A DNA stretch of 9,885 nt from CAYGAM01 sp964347915 (GCA_964347915.1 CAYGAM010000081.1:1-9885), one strand, 5' to 3'; shown: positions 1-6,544, counted from the first letter of the stretch. The notes: a model not told the origin generated them from the letters alone. A program made the numbers and translations.

Positions 1-1
1 T

Positions 2-241
2 AGCGAATGCGCCAAGTGCGTTGACTGCATCAAGAGCCGACCTAAACTGTTACGAGTCCTGGAAGCTGGCTTCTGCAGGGAGATTTCATTGCGCCTAATT
101 GCGGGAAAATTTTCCCGGCATCTGCGAATCGATTCTGATGCAATGCCTTCAAAAAGAGGCCGGACGGACAGCAAAAGCGGATCGCGGAACAGATCCTGCT
201 GGCGGCAGCCTGCATGCGCAGCGGACAATGAATCTTTCTGA
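2..241 (+). CDS. Possible 3' end of an unrecognised upstream gene (weak)
   Basis: One forward frame is open from the window edge to a TGA at 239-241, giving 79 codons with no start visible. Its first residues contain closely spaced cysteines (ECAKCVDC, about residues 2-9) that resemble a metal-binding knuckle. The later part is rich in Arg and Ser and looks less like a folded protein, so the true coding end may be earlier or the frame may be chance. The stretch lies outside the duplicated cassette, which begins near 262, and has no counterpart upstream of unit B. I do not recognise the family. Only the sequence to the left of the window can decide whether it is a gene. Confidence 0.2.
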   Translation, partial: SECAKCVDCIKSRPKLLRVLEAGFCREISLRLIAGKFSRHLRIDSDAMPSKRGRTDSKSGSRNRSCWRQPACAADNESF

Positions 242-704
242 AGACTTGCCTGGAACTATGACTAAACGACGCGCCGGCGCATTACACCTCATGCATTATG
301 TCTTGAGTGAAAATCCGGCATGCCGCGCTGCGATTCGCGCAAATAGGGGAATAGGGCAGTTGCAAATTTCATGAATCTCCGCGTGCAGTCTGGACCGAGG
401 ACAGGACAATAAGAATACGATGCCGTACGCCGGCATGAGGAACGATTCGCCGCGCTGGTTTGGAAATGCGACTGCACTCAAAACTAGCCTGCTGCCGTAC
501 GCCGGCACAAGGAACTGCTGGTCATGCTGGAGCATTTTGCAGCAAAGCCGTACTGCCTGGAGCAGCTTTCATCTAAGCGAAATGCGCTGCAGTTCAAGTA
601 AAAGCACAAGCCAGACACATTTGAAACACGCCTCAAATCACATTTGATTATAAAAGAAAAATGACTGTTCTGGTTACATTTCGCTTAACTGACTTTGTAC
701 CAAG
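242..704. other. Intergenic region upstream of tRNA-Pro copy 1, no convincing gene
   Basis: I see no protein gene here; the open frames are short and have no promoter or family signal. From 262 the DNA is a diverged duplicate of 6268-6510. A 15-nt element, TGCCGTACGCCGGCA, occurs at 421-435 and 493-507 (72 nt apart) and can form a TGCCG/CGGCA hairpin. Unit B has one related copy at 6427-6441. The 3' part (about 555-700) is AT-richer, has no match in unit B, and contains an isolated TATA-like TTATAAAA near 648-655 with no gene at the expected distance. Confidence 0.5.
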
Positions 705-712
705 ATTGAATT
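705..712 (+). promoter_or_regulatory. TATA-like box of tRNA-Pro copy 1
   Basis: ATTGAATT is centred about 30 nt before the tRNA 5' end. The surrounding block (CCAAGATT, A/G, AATTGGGGAC) is conserved at the same spacing in unit B, although DNA further upstream differs. This fits an archaeal TBP site that starts transcription a few nucleotides before the mature tRNA. Confidence 0.55.
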
Positions 713-738
713 GGGGACTGCGGGGCTTGCCAATTGTT

Positions 739-815
739 GGGATTGTAGTCTAGCTTGGCATGATTCTGGTTTTGGGTACCAGGGGTCGCAGGTTCAAATC
801 CTGCCAATCCCACCA
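739..815 (+). tRNA. tRNA-Pro(UGG), copy 1
   Basis: A full cloverleaf can be drawn. The acceptor stem is GGGATTG with CAATCCC, followed by discriminator A and an encoded CCA. The D arm pairs G748-T749-C750 with G762-A763-T764 around a loop containing GG. The anticodon stem is CTGGT/ACCAG with the 7-nt loop TTTGGGT (771-777), giving anticodon TGG at 773-775 followed by G37, as in proline tRNAs. The variable loop is 5 nt and the T arm is GCAGG-TTCAAAT-CCTGC. There is no intron. An identical copy lies at 6545-6621. It decodes proline CCN codons, which matter for the Pro/Ala-rich stalk of the neighbouring surface protein, although that link is only contextual. Confidence 0.97.
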
Positions 816-889
816 TATGCACGCCAATCCTGCGCGCATGTCTTGGAGCGGCCGCCGAAAGCTGATGCTAGGGCATGGTACAAAACACC

Positions 890-897
890 TATTATTT
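890..897 (+). promoter_or_regulatory. TATA box of the C/D sRNA, copy 1
   Basis: TATTATTT begins exactly 27 nt before the first base of the conserved sRNA stem. The same octamer, in a shared CTATTATTTC context, begins 27 nt before the sRNA in unit B, while the bases between box and RNA are mostly different. Conserved box and conserved spacing argue for a dedicated promoter. Confidence 0.65.
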
Positions 898-916
898 CTG
901 TGCTTGCAGTTATGTC

Positions 917-981
917 GTCAGGCTGTGAAGAAGAGTTAGAGTTATGACTGGATGATGAGAGTGAAAATTCTGAGCGCTGAC
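917..981 (+). ncRNA. Candidate box C/D small guide RNA, copy 1
   Basis: This 65-nt block matches its unit B copy at 64 of 65 positions between strongly diverged flanks. Terminal sequences GTCAG (917-921) and CTGAC (977-981) pair, extended by GC/GC. Inside the stem are a C-like box GTGAAGA (925-931, one mismatch to RTGATGA) and a perfect D box CTGA (970-973). Internally, ATGATGA (952-958) is a consensus C' box, and ATGA (944-947) four nucleotides before it can serve as a weak D'. This leaves guide-sized segments of 12 nt (932-943) and 11 nt (959-969). The only difference between copies, C948 to T, falls in the D'-C' spacer. Such RNAs guide 2'-O-methylation of rRNA or tRNA with fibrillarin, Nop5 and L7Ae. 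The imperfect C and D' boxes are the weak points, and the targets are unknown. Confidence 0.68.
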
Positions 982-1098
982 ACGCATTGCATCCTGAATT
1001 ATGCGCGCTTGCCAGCCTGCATCTTGACGCAAAATGCGCGCCTGCCTTTGTGCATGGCGCATGCATGACTTGTGGCATGACGAGCCGCTGCAAATAAA

Positions 1099-1106
1099 CA
1101 AATATT
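1099..1106 (+). promoter_or_regulatory. TATA-like box of tsr3 copy 1
   Basis: CAAATATT is centred about 26 nt before the TTG start at 1128, which would give a leaderless message. The block from CAAATAAAC through the start is nearly identical in unit B, whereas sequence further upstream is not. An overlapping alternative, AAATAAAC (1092-1099), is centred about 26 nt before the ATG at 1121, so the exact start point is ambiguous. Confidence 0.5.
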
Positions 1107-1127
1107 CCGAGCTGCTAGACATGGCGC

Positions 1128-1628
1128 TTGCGAATTAAAGTTTTGATGATGCGTCAGGACGATCCAAAAAAATGCACGGCTGCAAAGATGGTCCGCTTTG
1201 ATCTGGCACATCCTGTCCGGAATGTCTCAGGCCGCACCCTGCTGCTTGATCCGTTTGCGGATCGAATCCTGCTGCCGCACGACAAAAAGCGGACAGCATC
1301 AATTACTGCAATAGACTGTTCCTGGAACAGGGCGGACGGCGCGCTCTTTGCTAATATGCGCGGCATCAGGCGCCGCCTTCCTTTGCTTTTGGCCGGCAAT
1401 CCTGTAAACTATGCAAGGCCAGGCAGGCTCACTACTGCCGAAGCTGCGGCTGCGGCGCTGTACATTCTGGGCGAGACTGCGGATGCGCGGCGCATTATGG
1501 ACAAGTTCAAGTGGGGGCGCACGTTTCTCAAGCTGAATCAAAGCCTGCTGGACGATTATTCCAGAGCTGGTTCGGAGGATCAAATATCGGACATACTCTC
1601 AATGCACGGCATGGCGCGCCTGGTATGA
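1128..1628 (+). CDS. tsr3: Tsr3, SSU rRNA aminocarboxypropyltransferase, copy 1
   Basis: This 166-residue protein matches the Tsr3 (DUF367/RLI-like) family. The family transfers the 3-amino-3-carboxypropyl group of S-adenosylmethionine to a hypermodified uridine or pseudouridine in the small-subunit rRNA decoding region. Visible family motifs are DDPKKCT near the N-terminus (11-17), IDCSW (62-66), LPLLLAGNPVNYARP in the SAM-binding centre (about 84-98), the EAAAAALYILG helix and the FKWGRTFLKLNQSLLDDY C-terminal segment. The length is normal for archaeal Tsr3. I chose the TTG at 1128 because it supplies the first strand (RIKVLMM) found in the family. ATG at 1146 or 1149 would remove it. The start overlaps a five-codon frame, MALAN, at 1121-1138. 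The gene sits alone between the sRNA and the surface gene and is duplicated at 7009-7509 with 11 substitutions. Confidence 0.9.
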   Translation: MRIKVLMMRQDDPKKCTAAKMVRFDLAHPVRNVSGRTLLLDPFADRILLPHDKKRTASITAIDCSWNRADGALFANMRGIRRRLPLLLAGNPVNYARPGRLTTAEAAAAALYILGETADARRIMDKFKWGRTFLKLNQSLLDDYSRAGSEDQISDILSMHGMARLV

Positions 1629-2189
1629 GCCTGTCGTGCGGCAATTGTGCGGCGCCGCATTAAGCATGCGGGAATCTTTGGGTTGAGCAGCCAGGCGAAA
1701 CGCGCTCCGGCTAGGGCTACCTGCCGGAAAGATTGTTTTGGACAGTCCAAGTTGGCTTCTCTCGCATCAGATCTGGAGCGCATTCCGTTTGACTGAAGCG
1801 GCTTGACTCGATTGCGCACGATCCGCATTCTGGGGAAGATGCGTCATGAATGGTGCAGATTGAAAAGACGCTCCGGGCAGCGTTGCGGCAGTTTTTTGAC
1901 TTTGTACTATGCGCATGACTTTGTACCAAGCATTGCATTTTGCCTGCGTTTTATGAAGCCGAATTCATTTGCCATTAGACAATCCGTCATGACCTGCCGG
2001 CTGCGAATCTTGCACTATTGATTTGCGCATCTGAAATTATCCTTGACTGATGCCTTGGAATGCCGTTTGCCTTTTGCTGAGGGCATGCCGCCGCTTTTTT
2101 TTTCCAGCTGATTGGCGGCAAAAAGATGCTTTTTGGACTGCCGTGCGTAAAATTAGCACGACGCCCGCAAAATTTCGCGCAGATACTGC
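1629..2189. other. Intergenic region between tsr3 and surface gene 1
   Basis: No convincing gene lies in these roughly 560 bases. The left part (to about 1790) and the right part (from about 2085) are recognisably homologous to 7510-7825. The middle, roughly 200 nt, is absent from unit B. It holds a T6 run (1892-1897) and the decamer GACTTTGTAC at 1898-1907 and 1917-1926. The second occurrence extends to a 14-mer also present upstream of tRNA-Pro copy 1 (691-704). Confidence 0.5.
2087..2119 (+). terminator. Inverted repeat with T9 tract upstream of surface gene 1
   Basis: GCCGCC (2087-2092) and GGCGGC (2114-2119) are complementary and enclose a T9 run (2095-2103). A related arrangement with T6 occurs at the homologous place in unit B (7725-7752), and a T9 version follows tRNA-Pro copy 2 (6643-6681). 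The T run could end tsr3 transcription, as archaeal termination depends on U-rich stretches. A role in DNA or RNA structure upstream of the promoter is equally possible. Confidence 0.35.
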
Positions 2190-2197
2190 TTAAATAT
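2190..2197 (+). promoter_or_regulatory. TATA box of surface gene 1
   Basis: TTAAATAT, within the conserved CTTAAATATG, is centred about 27 nt before ATG 2221, the classic distance for an archaeal leaderless transcript. The same decamer precedes the homologous ATG in unit B with spacing shorter by one base. The geometry puts ATG 2209 upstream of the expected transcription start, so 2221 is preferred. Confidence 0.7.
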
Positions 2198-2220
2198 GTC
2201 CATACTAGATGAAACATGGG

Positions 2221-5200
2221 ATGTTAAGCACGTACAAAACAAGCACTGCCTCTTCTTGCATGCGCTCTGCCAGCCAGCTGGCGGGGGGGGGGGGGCAGAA
2301 TTGCACAATGCATGCCCGGCGCATTTCTGTTCTGCTGATTGCTGCCATGCTGCTTGTTTCATGCGGCATTTTGTACCATGCGTATCTTCCAGTTGAAGCA
2401 GCCGCCGGCCCTGATGAAACGCTTTGGAATGTGACTATGACTGCAAAATATGGTGACAGCGGCGAACTTGGCTGGTTAAGGGGGGCGTTTGGAAATATAT
2501 TCTATCATGCACCTACATCAAACAATGAATTTAACTTTAATAACAATACATATAACATACGCGGGAGTTACTATTTAGATGGGGAGACCTTGTTTTATAC
2601 AAATGTCCCGTCATCTGAGCGCAATTCGCTGTATATTGCTCTGAACAATGCAAGGTGCGACTTTTCAAGCGCCAAACAAGCTGCTAATTATTACTATTGG
2701 ACTAACAGCATTCTCACCAAACCGTTTTCTAACGGCGCAGATACGGCTGTAACCATACTGCACAATGAAAACTATCTGACTCTGATTGGCAGCGATACTG
2801 TAACGGTACTGCAAGGCGACTCATACGCGGACGAGAGCGCCAGCACGCCTGACGGCGCAACCATTGCCAGCAACGCCAGCCGGCTTGACACTTCGGTGCT
2901 TGGCACACACAAGATTCAGTACACCGCATCCAAAGGCTGCGGCGTTCTGGATGCTGTATTTCGGACAGTGGTGGTAGAAGCGCAGGATGCTCCAAACATC
3001 CCGCCGATTGCGCCTTTGGCTGAAGCAGCAACTGACGAAAACATGTCCGTAATTATAACTCCAGAAGCATCTGATCCTGACGGGGGCGCGCCCCGCATAT
3101 CTGCCGTAGATGATCCGGCCAACGGCTCTGCAGCCTTTAATGACACTGCTATAACTTACACTCCTGACCAAAACTATTTCGGCACTGACTCCTTTGGCTA
3201 TACTGTAACCGACGGCGAGGACACCGCGCAGGGCACAGTAACGGTGACGGTACGGGATGCTACAGCGCCGGTAATTGAACTCACAGGAGATCCGACAGTC
3301 GCAGTTGAGCTTGGCGACGCATACGCGGAACAGGGTGCAAGCGTAACTGACAATGATCCTGCATATGCGGCAACTGCGGCAACGGTCGGCGGCGATGCTG
3401 TGAATGCAAGCAAAGCCGGGACATACACGGTAACATATACTGCGCCAGCTGACGCTGCCGGCAACTCTCCGGCTTCTGTCAGCAGAACTGTCACTGTACA
3501 GGACACAACAAAACCGGTTATAATAATACGCGGCCAGACAGACATAACCCTGCATCTTGGCGATGCATACGCGGAACAGGGCGCAAATGTAACGGACAAT
3601 GATCCTGCATATGCGGCAACTGCGGCAACGGTCGGCGGCGATGCTGTGAATACTACCAAAGTGGGAATCTACACTGTAACATACACTGCTCCTGCTGACG
3701 ACGCCGGTAATCTGCCAGATTCCGTCAGCCGAACCGTAACAGTCCAGGATGCCAATGCGCCGCAAATCATGCTCAACGGCTCCAGCCCGCTGACGCACGA
3801 GCTAGGAGACCCGTACGTGGATCCGGGAGCTACAGCTGACGACGGCTCGCCGGTTGTCACCAACTCGTCTGCGGTAAACATCAGCGCGGTAGGCGACTAT
3901 GTTGTAACATACACGGCAACTGACTCAAGCAACAACACGGGCACGACTACCAGAACCGTACAGGTGCGGGACACTACGCCGCCAGTTATCATCGTAACCG
4001 GCGACGATCCGCTGGCGCATAACCTGGGCGACCCGTACGCAGATCCAGGAGCCGTTGCAACTGACAATGATCCTGCGTATGACGGAACTGTAACTGCTGA
4101 CGCTTCTGCCGTGGACGCCAATACAATAGGCAACTATACTGTAGCATATGAGGCAACTGATCCAAGCGGCAACGCGGCTGCAGCTAACAGGACAGTGCAT
4201 GTACGCGACATTGCGCCGCCTGAATTTGAATCTGCATCTCTGGCAGAGCGCACGCGCGTCCTGACAATAGCATTCAGCGTAACGATAGACGTTTCTGCAA
4301 CTGACCTGACCAAACTGCATGTTAACGACGCAAACGAAACAAACACCGTCCCGCTGGCCGGCGCTGATTTCGATAATACGACTGCCGACTCTGATGCAAT
4401 ATCCATGACGCTCAATCAGACGCAGCTTGGGCTAATACTTGCAATGAGCGCCCCGCAGCTTGATATCGGAGCGGGCGCCGTATCCGATCTTTACGGAAAC
4501 GCCATAGGCGCCGCGCCAGACAACAACATTACCGTCATTCCTGTGCAAAACAGGCCGCCTACTGCTTCTGACGCATCTGCCACAACTGCGGCAGACGCGG
4601 CTGTGACAATAACTCCCAGCATATCTGATCCGGACGGAGAATCTGTCAGAATATCTACAGTTGCCAATCCGACGCGCGGCACCGTGTCCTTTACCGATAC
4701 GACAATTACATACACGCCTGACCCGGACTATGACGGCGTCTATTCATTTCGATATACCGCAACTGACGGCAAAGAGAATGCGCATGGCACCATAACGGTA
4801 ACTGTAAGGGATGCGGCACCTCCACGCATTCAATCTGCATCATTGGATCAGGGCACGAGTACGCTGACAATAACGTTTAGCGAGCAGGTTGATGTCTCTG
4901 AGATCAATCTGGGGATGCTGTATGTCCGAGGCGATGATTCAAGACAGGTCGGCTTGTCTGGTGCACCCCTTGGCAGTACAGCAGACAGCGATTCCATATC
5001 TATTGGGCTTACTTATGACCAGCTGGATACAATCAACTCATTGCAAAATCCGCGGCTTGAAATTGAGACAGGCGGAGTATCTGATCTTGCCGGAAACAGA
5101 ATATCTGGAACATCAGGCAGTACAATTGCGTTAAGCGGCATCCAACCTCCCAGTCCAAGTACAAACAACGCGCCAGCCACGCAGTCTCCCGCACCTGCGC

Positions 5201-6159
5201 CTCGGAGCGGAGGAGGAGGCGGCGGTGGCGGTGGCGGAGGCGGCGGCGCGGCCGCTCCAGCCGAATTTGCCGGACTATACTCTGTAATGTGGGACTGCAA
5301 TGAGCCTGCGACCACTGTAATTCTGGACAGCGATCTCGCTGCTGAGATCACCATAATAGCAGACTCTGAGCAATTCACGCCGGTGCGGGACGCGGTTCAG
5401 AATTTGGACGGCCGAACTGCCTACACTGCCGACGCGCATGCCGGAATCATACTGCTCAAAGTCAGCGCCGGCGGCGCTTCCGCATCCAAAACCATAAACA
5501 CGCTTGACAGATGCACAGGCCAGATTGGCTATGACGCGTATGTTCCAGATGCTCCGGCGCCGATACGGGCAGCACCTGCGCAGCCTGCAGAAGCGCAGCC
5601 GCCTGCAGAACGCGACTTTGAGCCTGTTCCCATAGCGGAACAGCCAGATGTCCTGGAACCGGTTCCAGCAGCAGAACAGGCTCCGGTAGCACCGTCCGCT
5701 CCGGCAGAGTCGGACGCTGATCCCGCAAGCCCAGAGGCGCCGGCTGCCGAGGAAGGCGGCTGCCTGATTGCCACTGCCGCATACGGCACCGAGCTGGCGC
5801 CGCAGGTGCAGATGCTAAGAGAGCTGCGGGACGATGCGCTTTTCTCCACGGATTCGGGCGCTTCGTTTATGGACAGCTTCAATTCCGCATACTATTTGTT
5901 CTCGCCTGCCGTAGCTGACATGCAGCGGGAGAGCCCTGCATTCCGAGAAGCCATAAAAGTACTGATCACTCCGATGGTCCGCACGCTGTCCATAATGTCG
6001 CTGGCAGACGGAGACTCCGAGGCATCCGTACTGGCGCTGGGAATCCTGGTAATAGCCCTGAACCTGGGCATGTATTTGGCAGCTCCTGCCGTTGCAATTG
6101 TTCTAGCCAGGCGGCTTGGGATGAGCCAAGCTCGATCAAGCTTGTCACAATATGACTGA
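2221..6159 (+). CDS. Giant multi-domain surface protein with CFI-box C-terminus, poly-G in leader
   Basis: This is a 1312-residue secreted, membrane-anchored, adhesin-like protein. Residues 1-34 form an n-region containing Gly 22-25 encoded by the poly-G run and ending in Arg-Arg. A hydrophobic core (about 35-52) and AAA (60-62) complete a signal peptide. Next come an LWN module common in surface proteins (about 65-185), an Ig-like domain (186-254), a cadherin-like/tandem-95 domain with SDPDG and ITYTPD (261-346), four DUF5011/HYR-type Ig domains (347-663), an SwmB-like domain (664-776), a second cadherin-like (778-864) and a second SwmB-like domain (865-975). Then follow a Gly13 linker (997-1009), a two-Cys domain (to about 1111), a Pro/Ala/Glu stalk (to about 1180), the CFI box GGCLIATAAYGTELAP with Cys1181, and a terminal helix (about 1270-1296) followed by Arg-Arg. 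Alternative starts are ATG 2209 and ATG 2308; the latter lies just after the poly-G run. Its ligand is unknown. The domain calls are by eye. Confidence 0.9.
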   Translation: MLSTYKTSTASSCMRSASQLAGGGGQNCTMHARRISVLLIAAMLLVSCGILYHAYLPVEAAAGPDETLWNVTMTAKYGDSGELGWLRGAFGNIFYHAPTSNNEFNFNNNTYNIRGSYYLDGETLFYTNVPSSERNSLYIALNNARCDFSSAKQAANYYYWTNSILTKPFSNGADTAVTILHNENYLTLIGSDTVTVLQGDSYADESASTPDGATIASNASRLDTSVLGTHKIQYTASKGCGVLDAVFRTVVVEAQDAPNIPPIAPLAEAATDENMSVIITPEASDPDGGAPRISAVDDPANGSAAFNDTAITYTPDQNYFGTDSFGYTVTDGEDTAQGTVTVTVRDATAPVIELTGDPTVAVELGDAYAEQGASVTDNDPAYAATAATVGGDAVNASKAGTYTVTYTAPADAAGNSPASVSRTVTVQDTTKPVIIIRGQTDITLHLGDAYAEQGANVTDNDPAYAATAATVGGDAVNTTKVGIYTVTYTAPADDAGNLPDSVSRTVTVQDANAPQIMLNGSSPLTHELGDPYVDPGATADDGSPVVTNSSAVNISAVGDYVVTYTATDSSNNTGTTTRTVQVRDTTPPVIIVTGDDPLAHNLGDPYADPGAVATDNDPAYDGTVTADASAVDANTIGNYTVAYEATDPSGNAAAANRTVHVRDIAPPEFESASLAERTRVLTIAFSVTIDVSATDLTKLHVNDANETNTVPLAGADFDNTTADSDAISMTLNQTQLGLILAMSAPQLDIGAGAVSDLYGNAIGAAPDNNITVIPVQNRPPTASDASATTAADAAVTITPSISDPDGESVRISTVANPTRGTVSFTDTTITYTPDPDYDGVYSFRYTATDGKENAHGTITVTVRDAAPPRIQSASLDQGTSTLTITFSEQVDVSEINLGMLYVRGDDSRQVGLSGAPLGSTADSDSISIGLTYDQLDTINSLQNPRLEIETGGVSDLAGNRISGTSGSTIALSGIQPPSPSTNNAPATQSPAPAPRSGGGGGGGGGGGGGAAAPAEFAGLYSVMWDCNEPATTVILDSDLAAEITIIADSEQFTPVRDAVQNLDGRTAYTADAHAGIILLKVSAGGASASKTINTLDRCTGQIGYDAYVPDAPAPIRAAPAQPAEAQPPAERDFEPVPIAEQPDVLEPVPAAEQAPVAPSAPAESDADPASPEAPAAEEGGCLIATAAYGTELAPQVQMLRELRDDALFSTDSGASFMDSFNSAYYLFSPAVADMQRESPAFREAIKVLITPMVRTLSIMSLADGDSEASVLALGILVIALNLGMYLAAPAVAIVLARRLGMSQARSSLSQYD
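2283..2295 (+). repeat. Poly-G tract (13 G) in the 5' coding end of surface gene 1
   Basis: Thirteen consecutive G lie 62 nt after the proposed ATG 2221, encoding the last base of an Ala codon and four Gly. With 13 G the upstream ATG is in frame with the signal peptide and the rest of the gene. A change not divisible by three would shift the frame into one that stops at 2394-2396. Replication slippage at such tracts drives phase variation in bacteria. Confidence 0.85.
3349..3405 (+). repeat. 57-nt perfect direct repeat inside adjacent Ig-like domains, copy 1
   Basis: These 57 bases recur without mismatch at 3595-3651, exactly 246 nt (82 codons) downstream, at the same position in the next Ig-like domain (residues 347-428 and 429-510). 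Flanking parts of the two domains differ, including at silent sites. This points to recent recombination or conversion between neighbouring repeats rather than protein-level constraint alone. Confidence 0.85.
3595..3651 (+). repeat. 57-nt perfect direct repeat inside adjacent Ig-like domains, copy 2
   Basis: This is the second copy of the segment at 3349-3405, encoding the DNDPAYAATAATVGG core of the third Ig-like domain. Crossover between the copies would remove or add exactly one domain in frame. Confidence 0.85.
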
Positions 6160-6166
6160 CGCTGCC

Positions 6167-6171
6167 TTTTT
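6167..6171 (+). terminator. T5 tract after surface gene 1
   Basis: A run of five T begins eight bases after the stop codon and has no obvious hairpin. It fits the short U-tract terminators of archaea and lies before the start of unit B, but so short a run is weak evidence. Confidence 0.35.
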
Positions 6172-6510
6172 GCCTTGAGCAAAATGCATTGGCTCGCGCC
6201 GCCGCCGCCGCATGCCTGCAAGAGCCTGCCATAAATGCTCAAGATGAAGCCGCATCTGAAGCCAAGGCTAAACGACGCGCCGGCGCATGGCATCGCATGC
6301 GTGATGCCTTGCATGAAAATTTTGCATGCCATGCCGCTATTCGTACAAAGCGGGAACAGGACTATTGCAAATTTCATAAATCTCCGCGCGCCGTTTGGAC
6401 TGCAGGACATGGCAGCAAGGAAGCAATGCCGTATGCAGGCAAGAGGAACGATTCGTCATGCTGAAGAATTTTGCGGCAAAGCCTGACTGTGGTACGCGTT
6501 CCATGCCAAG
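6172..6510. other. Intergenic region at the A/B junction, no convincing gene
   Basis: About 340 bases separate surface gene 1 from the tRNA-Pro copy 2 promoter. Bases 6172-6267 include a short GCC repeat (6198-6209) and are not seen in unit A. From 6268 the DNA matches unit A from 262. Conserved islands are the 21-nt left end, a 22-nt block at 6367-6388, and one copy of the hairpin-forming 15-mer at 6427-6441. Reverse-strand frames here resemble those in unit A only where the DNA is conserved, and they are not supported as genes. Confidence 0.5.
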
Positions 6511-6518
6511 ATTAAATT
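6511..6518 (+). promoter_or_regulatory. TATA-like box of tRNA-Pro copy 2
   Basis: ATTAAATT is centred about 30 nt before the tRNA. It matches the unit A box with one change that makes it closer to the archaeal consensus. The AAGATT...AATTGGGGAC context is shared by both copies. Confidence 0.58.
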
Positions 6519-6544
6519 GGGGACCGCAGTTCCTGCCAGCTGTT

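Larger units (their letters stand above)
262..6160 (+). repeat. Unit A of a tandem gene-cassette duplication (about 6 kb)
   Basis: This stretch carries tRNA-Pro, a candidate C/D sRNA, tsr3 and a large surface-protein gene. The same order recurs from 6268. A 21-nt identical stretch (262-282 and 6268-6288) marks the left end of detectable homology. Homology continues through a conserved 22-nt block (362-383 and 6367-6388, one mismatch), the RNA genes, tsr3 and the surface-gene promoter. The offset between units shifts from 6006 at the left end to 5806 at the tRNA, 5886 at the sRNA, 5881 at tsr3 and 5636 at the surface-gene TATA box, which shows several insertions and deletions. Genes are conserved and spacers are diverged, so the duplication is not recent or has been selectively maintained. 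Confidence 0.9.

Noticed and set aside
296..535. Reverse-strand small ORF resembling one at 5892-6410
   Set aside because: The shared RRFMKFA stretch comes only from the 22-nt conserved DNA block; reading frames diverge immediately outside it and no start or promoter is conserved.
661..753. Short ORF ATG 661 ending inside tRNA-Pro copy 1
   Set aside because: It is only 30 codons, absent from unit B, overlaps the tRNA and its promoter, and has a TATA-like sequence too close to the ATG.
2209..2220. ATG 2209 as the start of surface gene 1
   Set aside because: It is only about 15 nt from the TATA centre, upstream of the expected transcription start, and unit B has no equivalent. ATG 2221 has a counterpart at 7856.
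2821..3798. Long reverse-strand open frame of 325 codons
   Set aside because: It lies wholly opposite the Ig and cadherin-like repeat region of the surface gene, repeats with that gene's periodicity, and has low-complexity Cys/Arg-rich content. It is a shadow of the GC-biased coding strand.
3241..4210. Regularly spaced repeats as a CRISPR array
   Set aside because: The roughly 240-nt periodicity is in frame within a coding sequence and reflects tandem Ig-like domains, with no short identical palindromic repeats or unique spacers.
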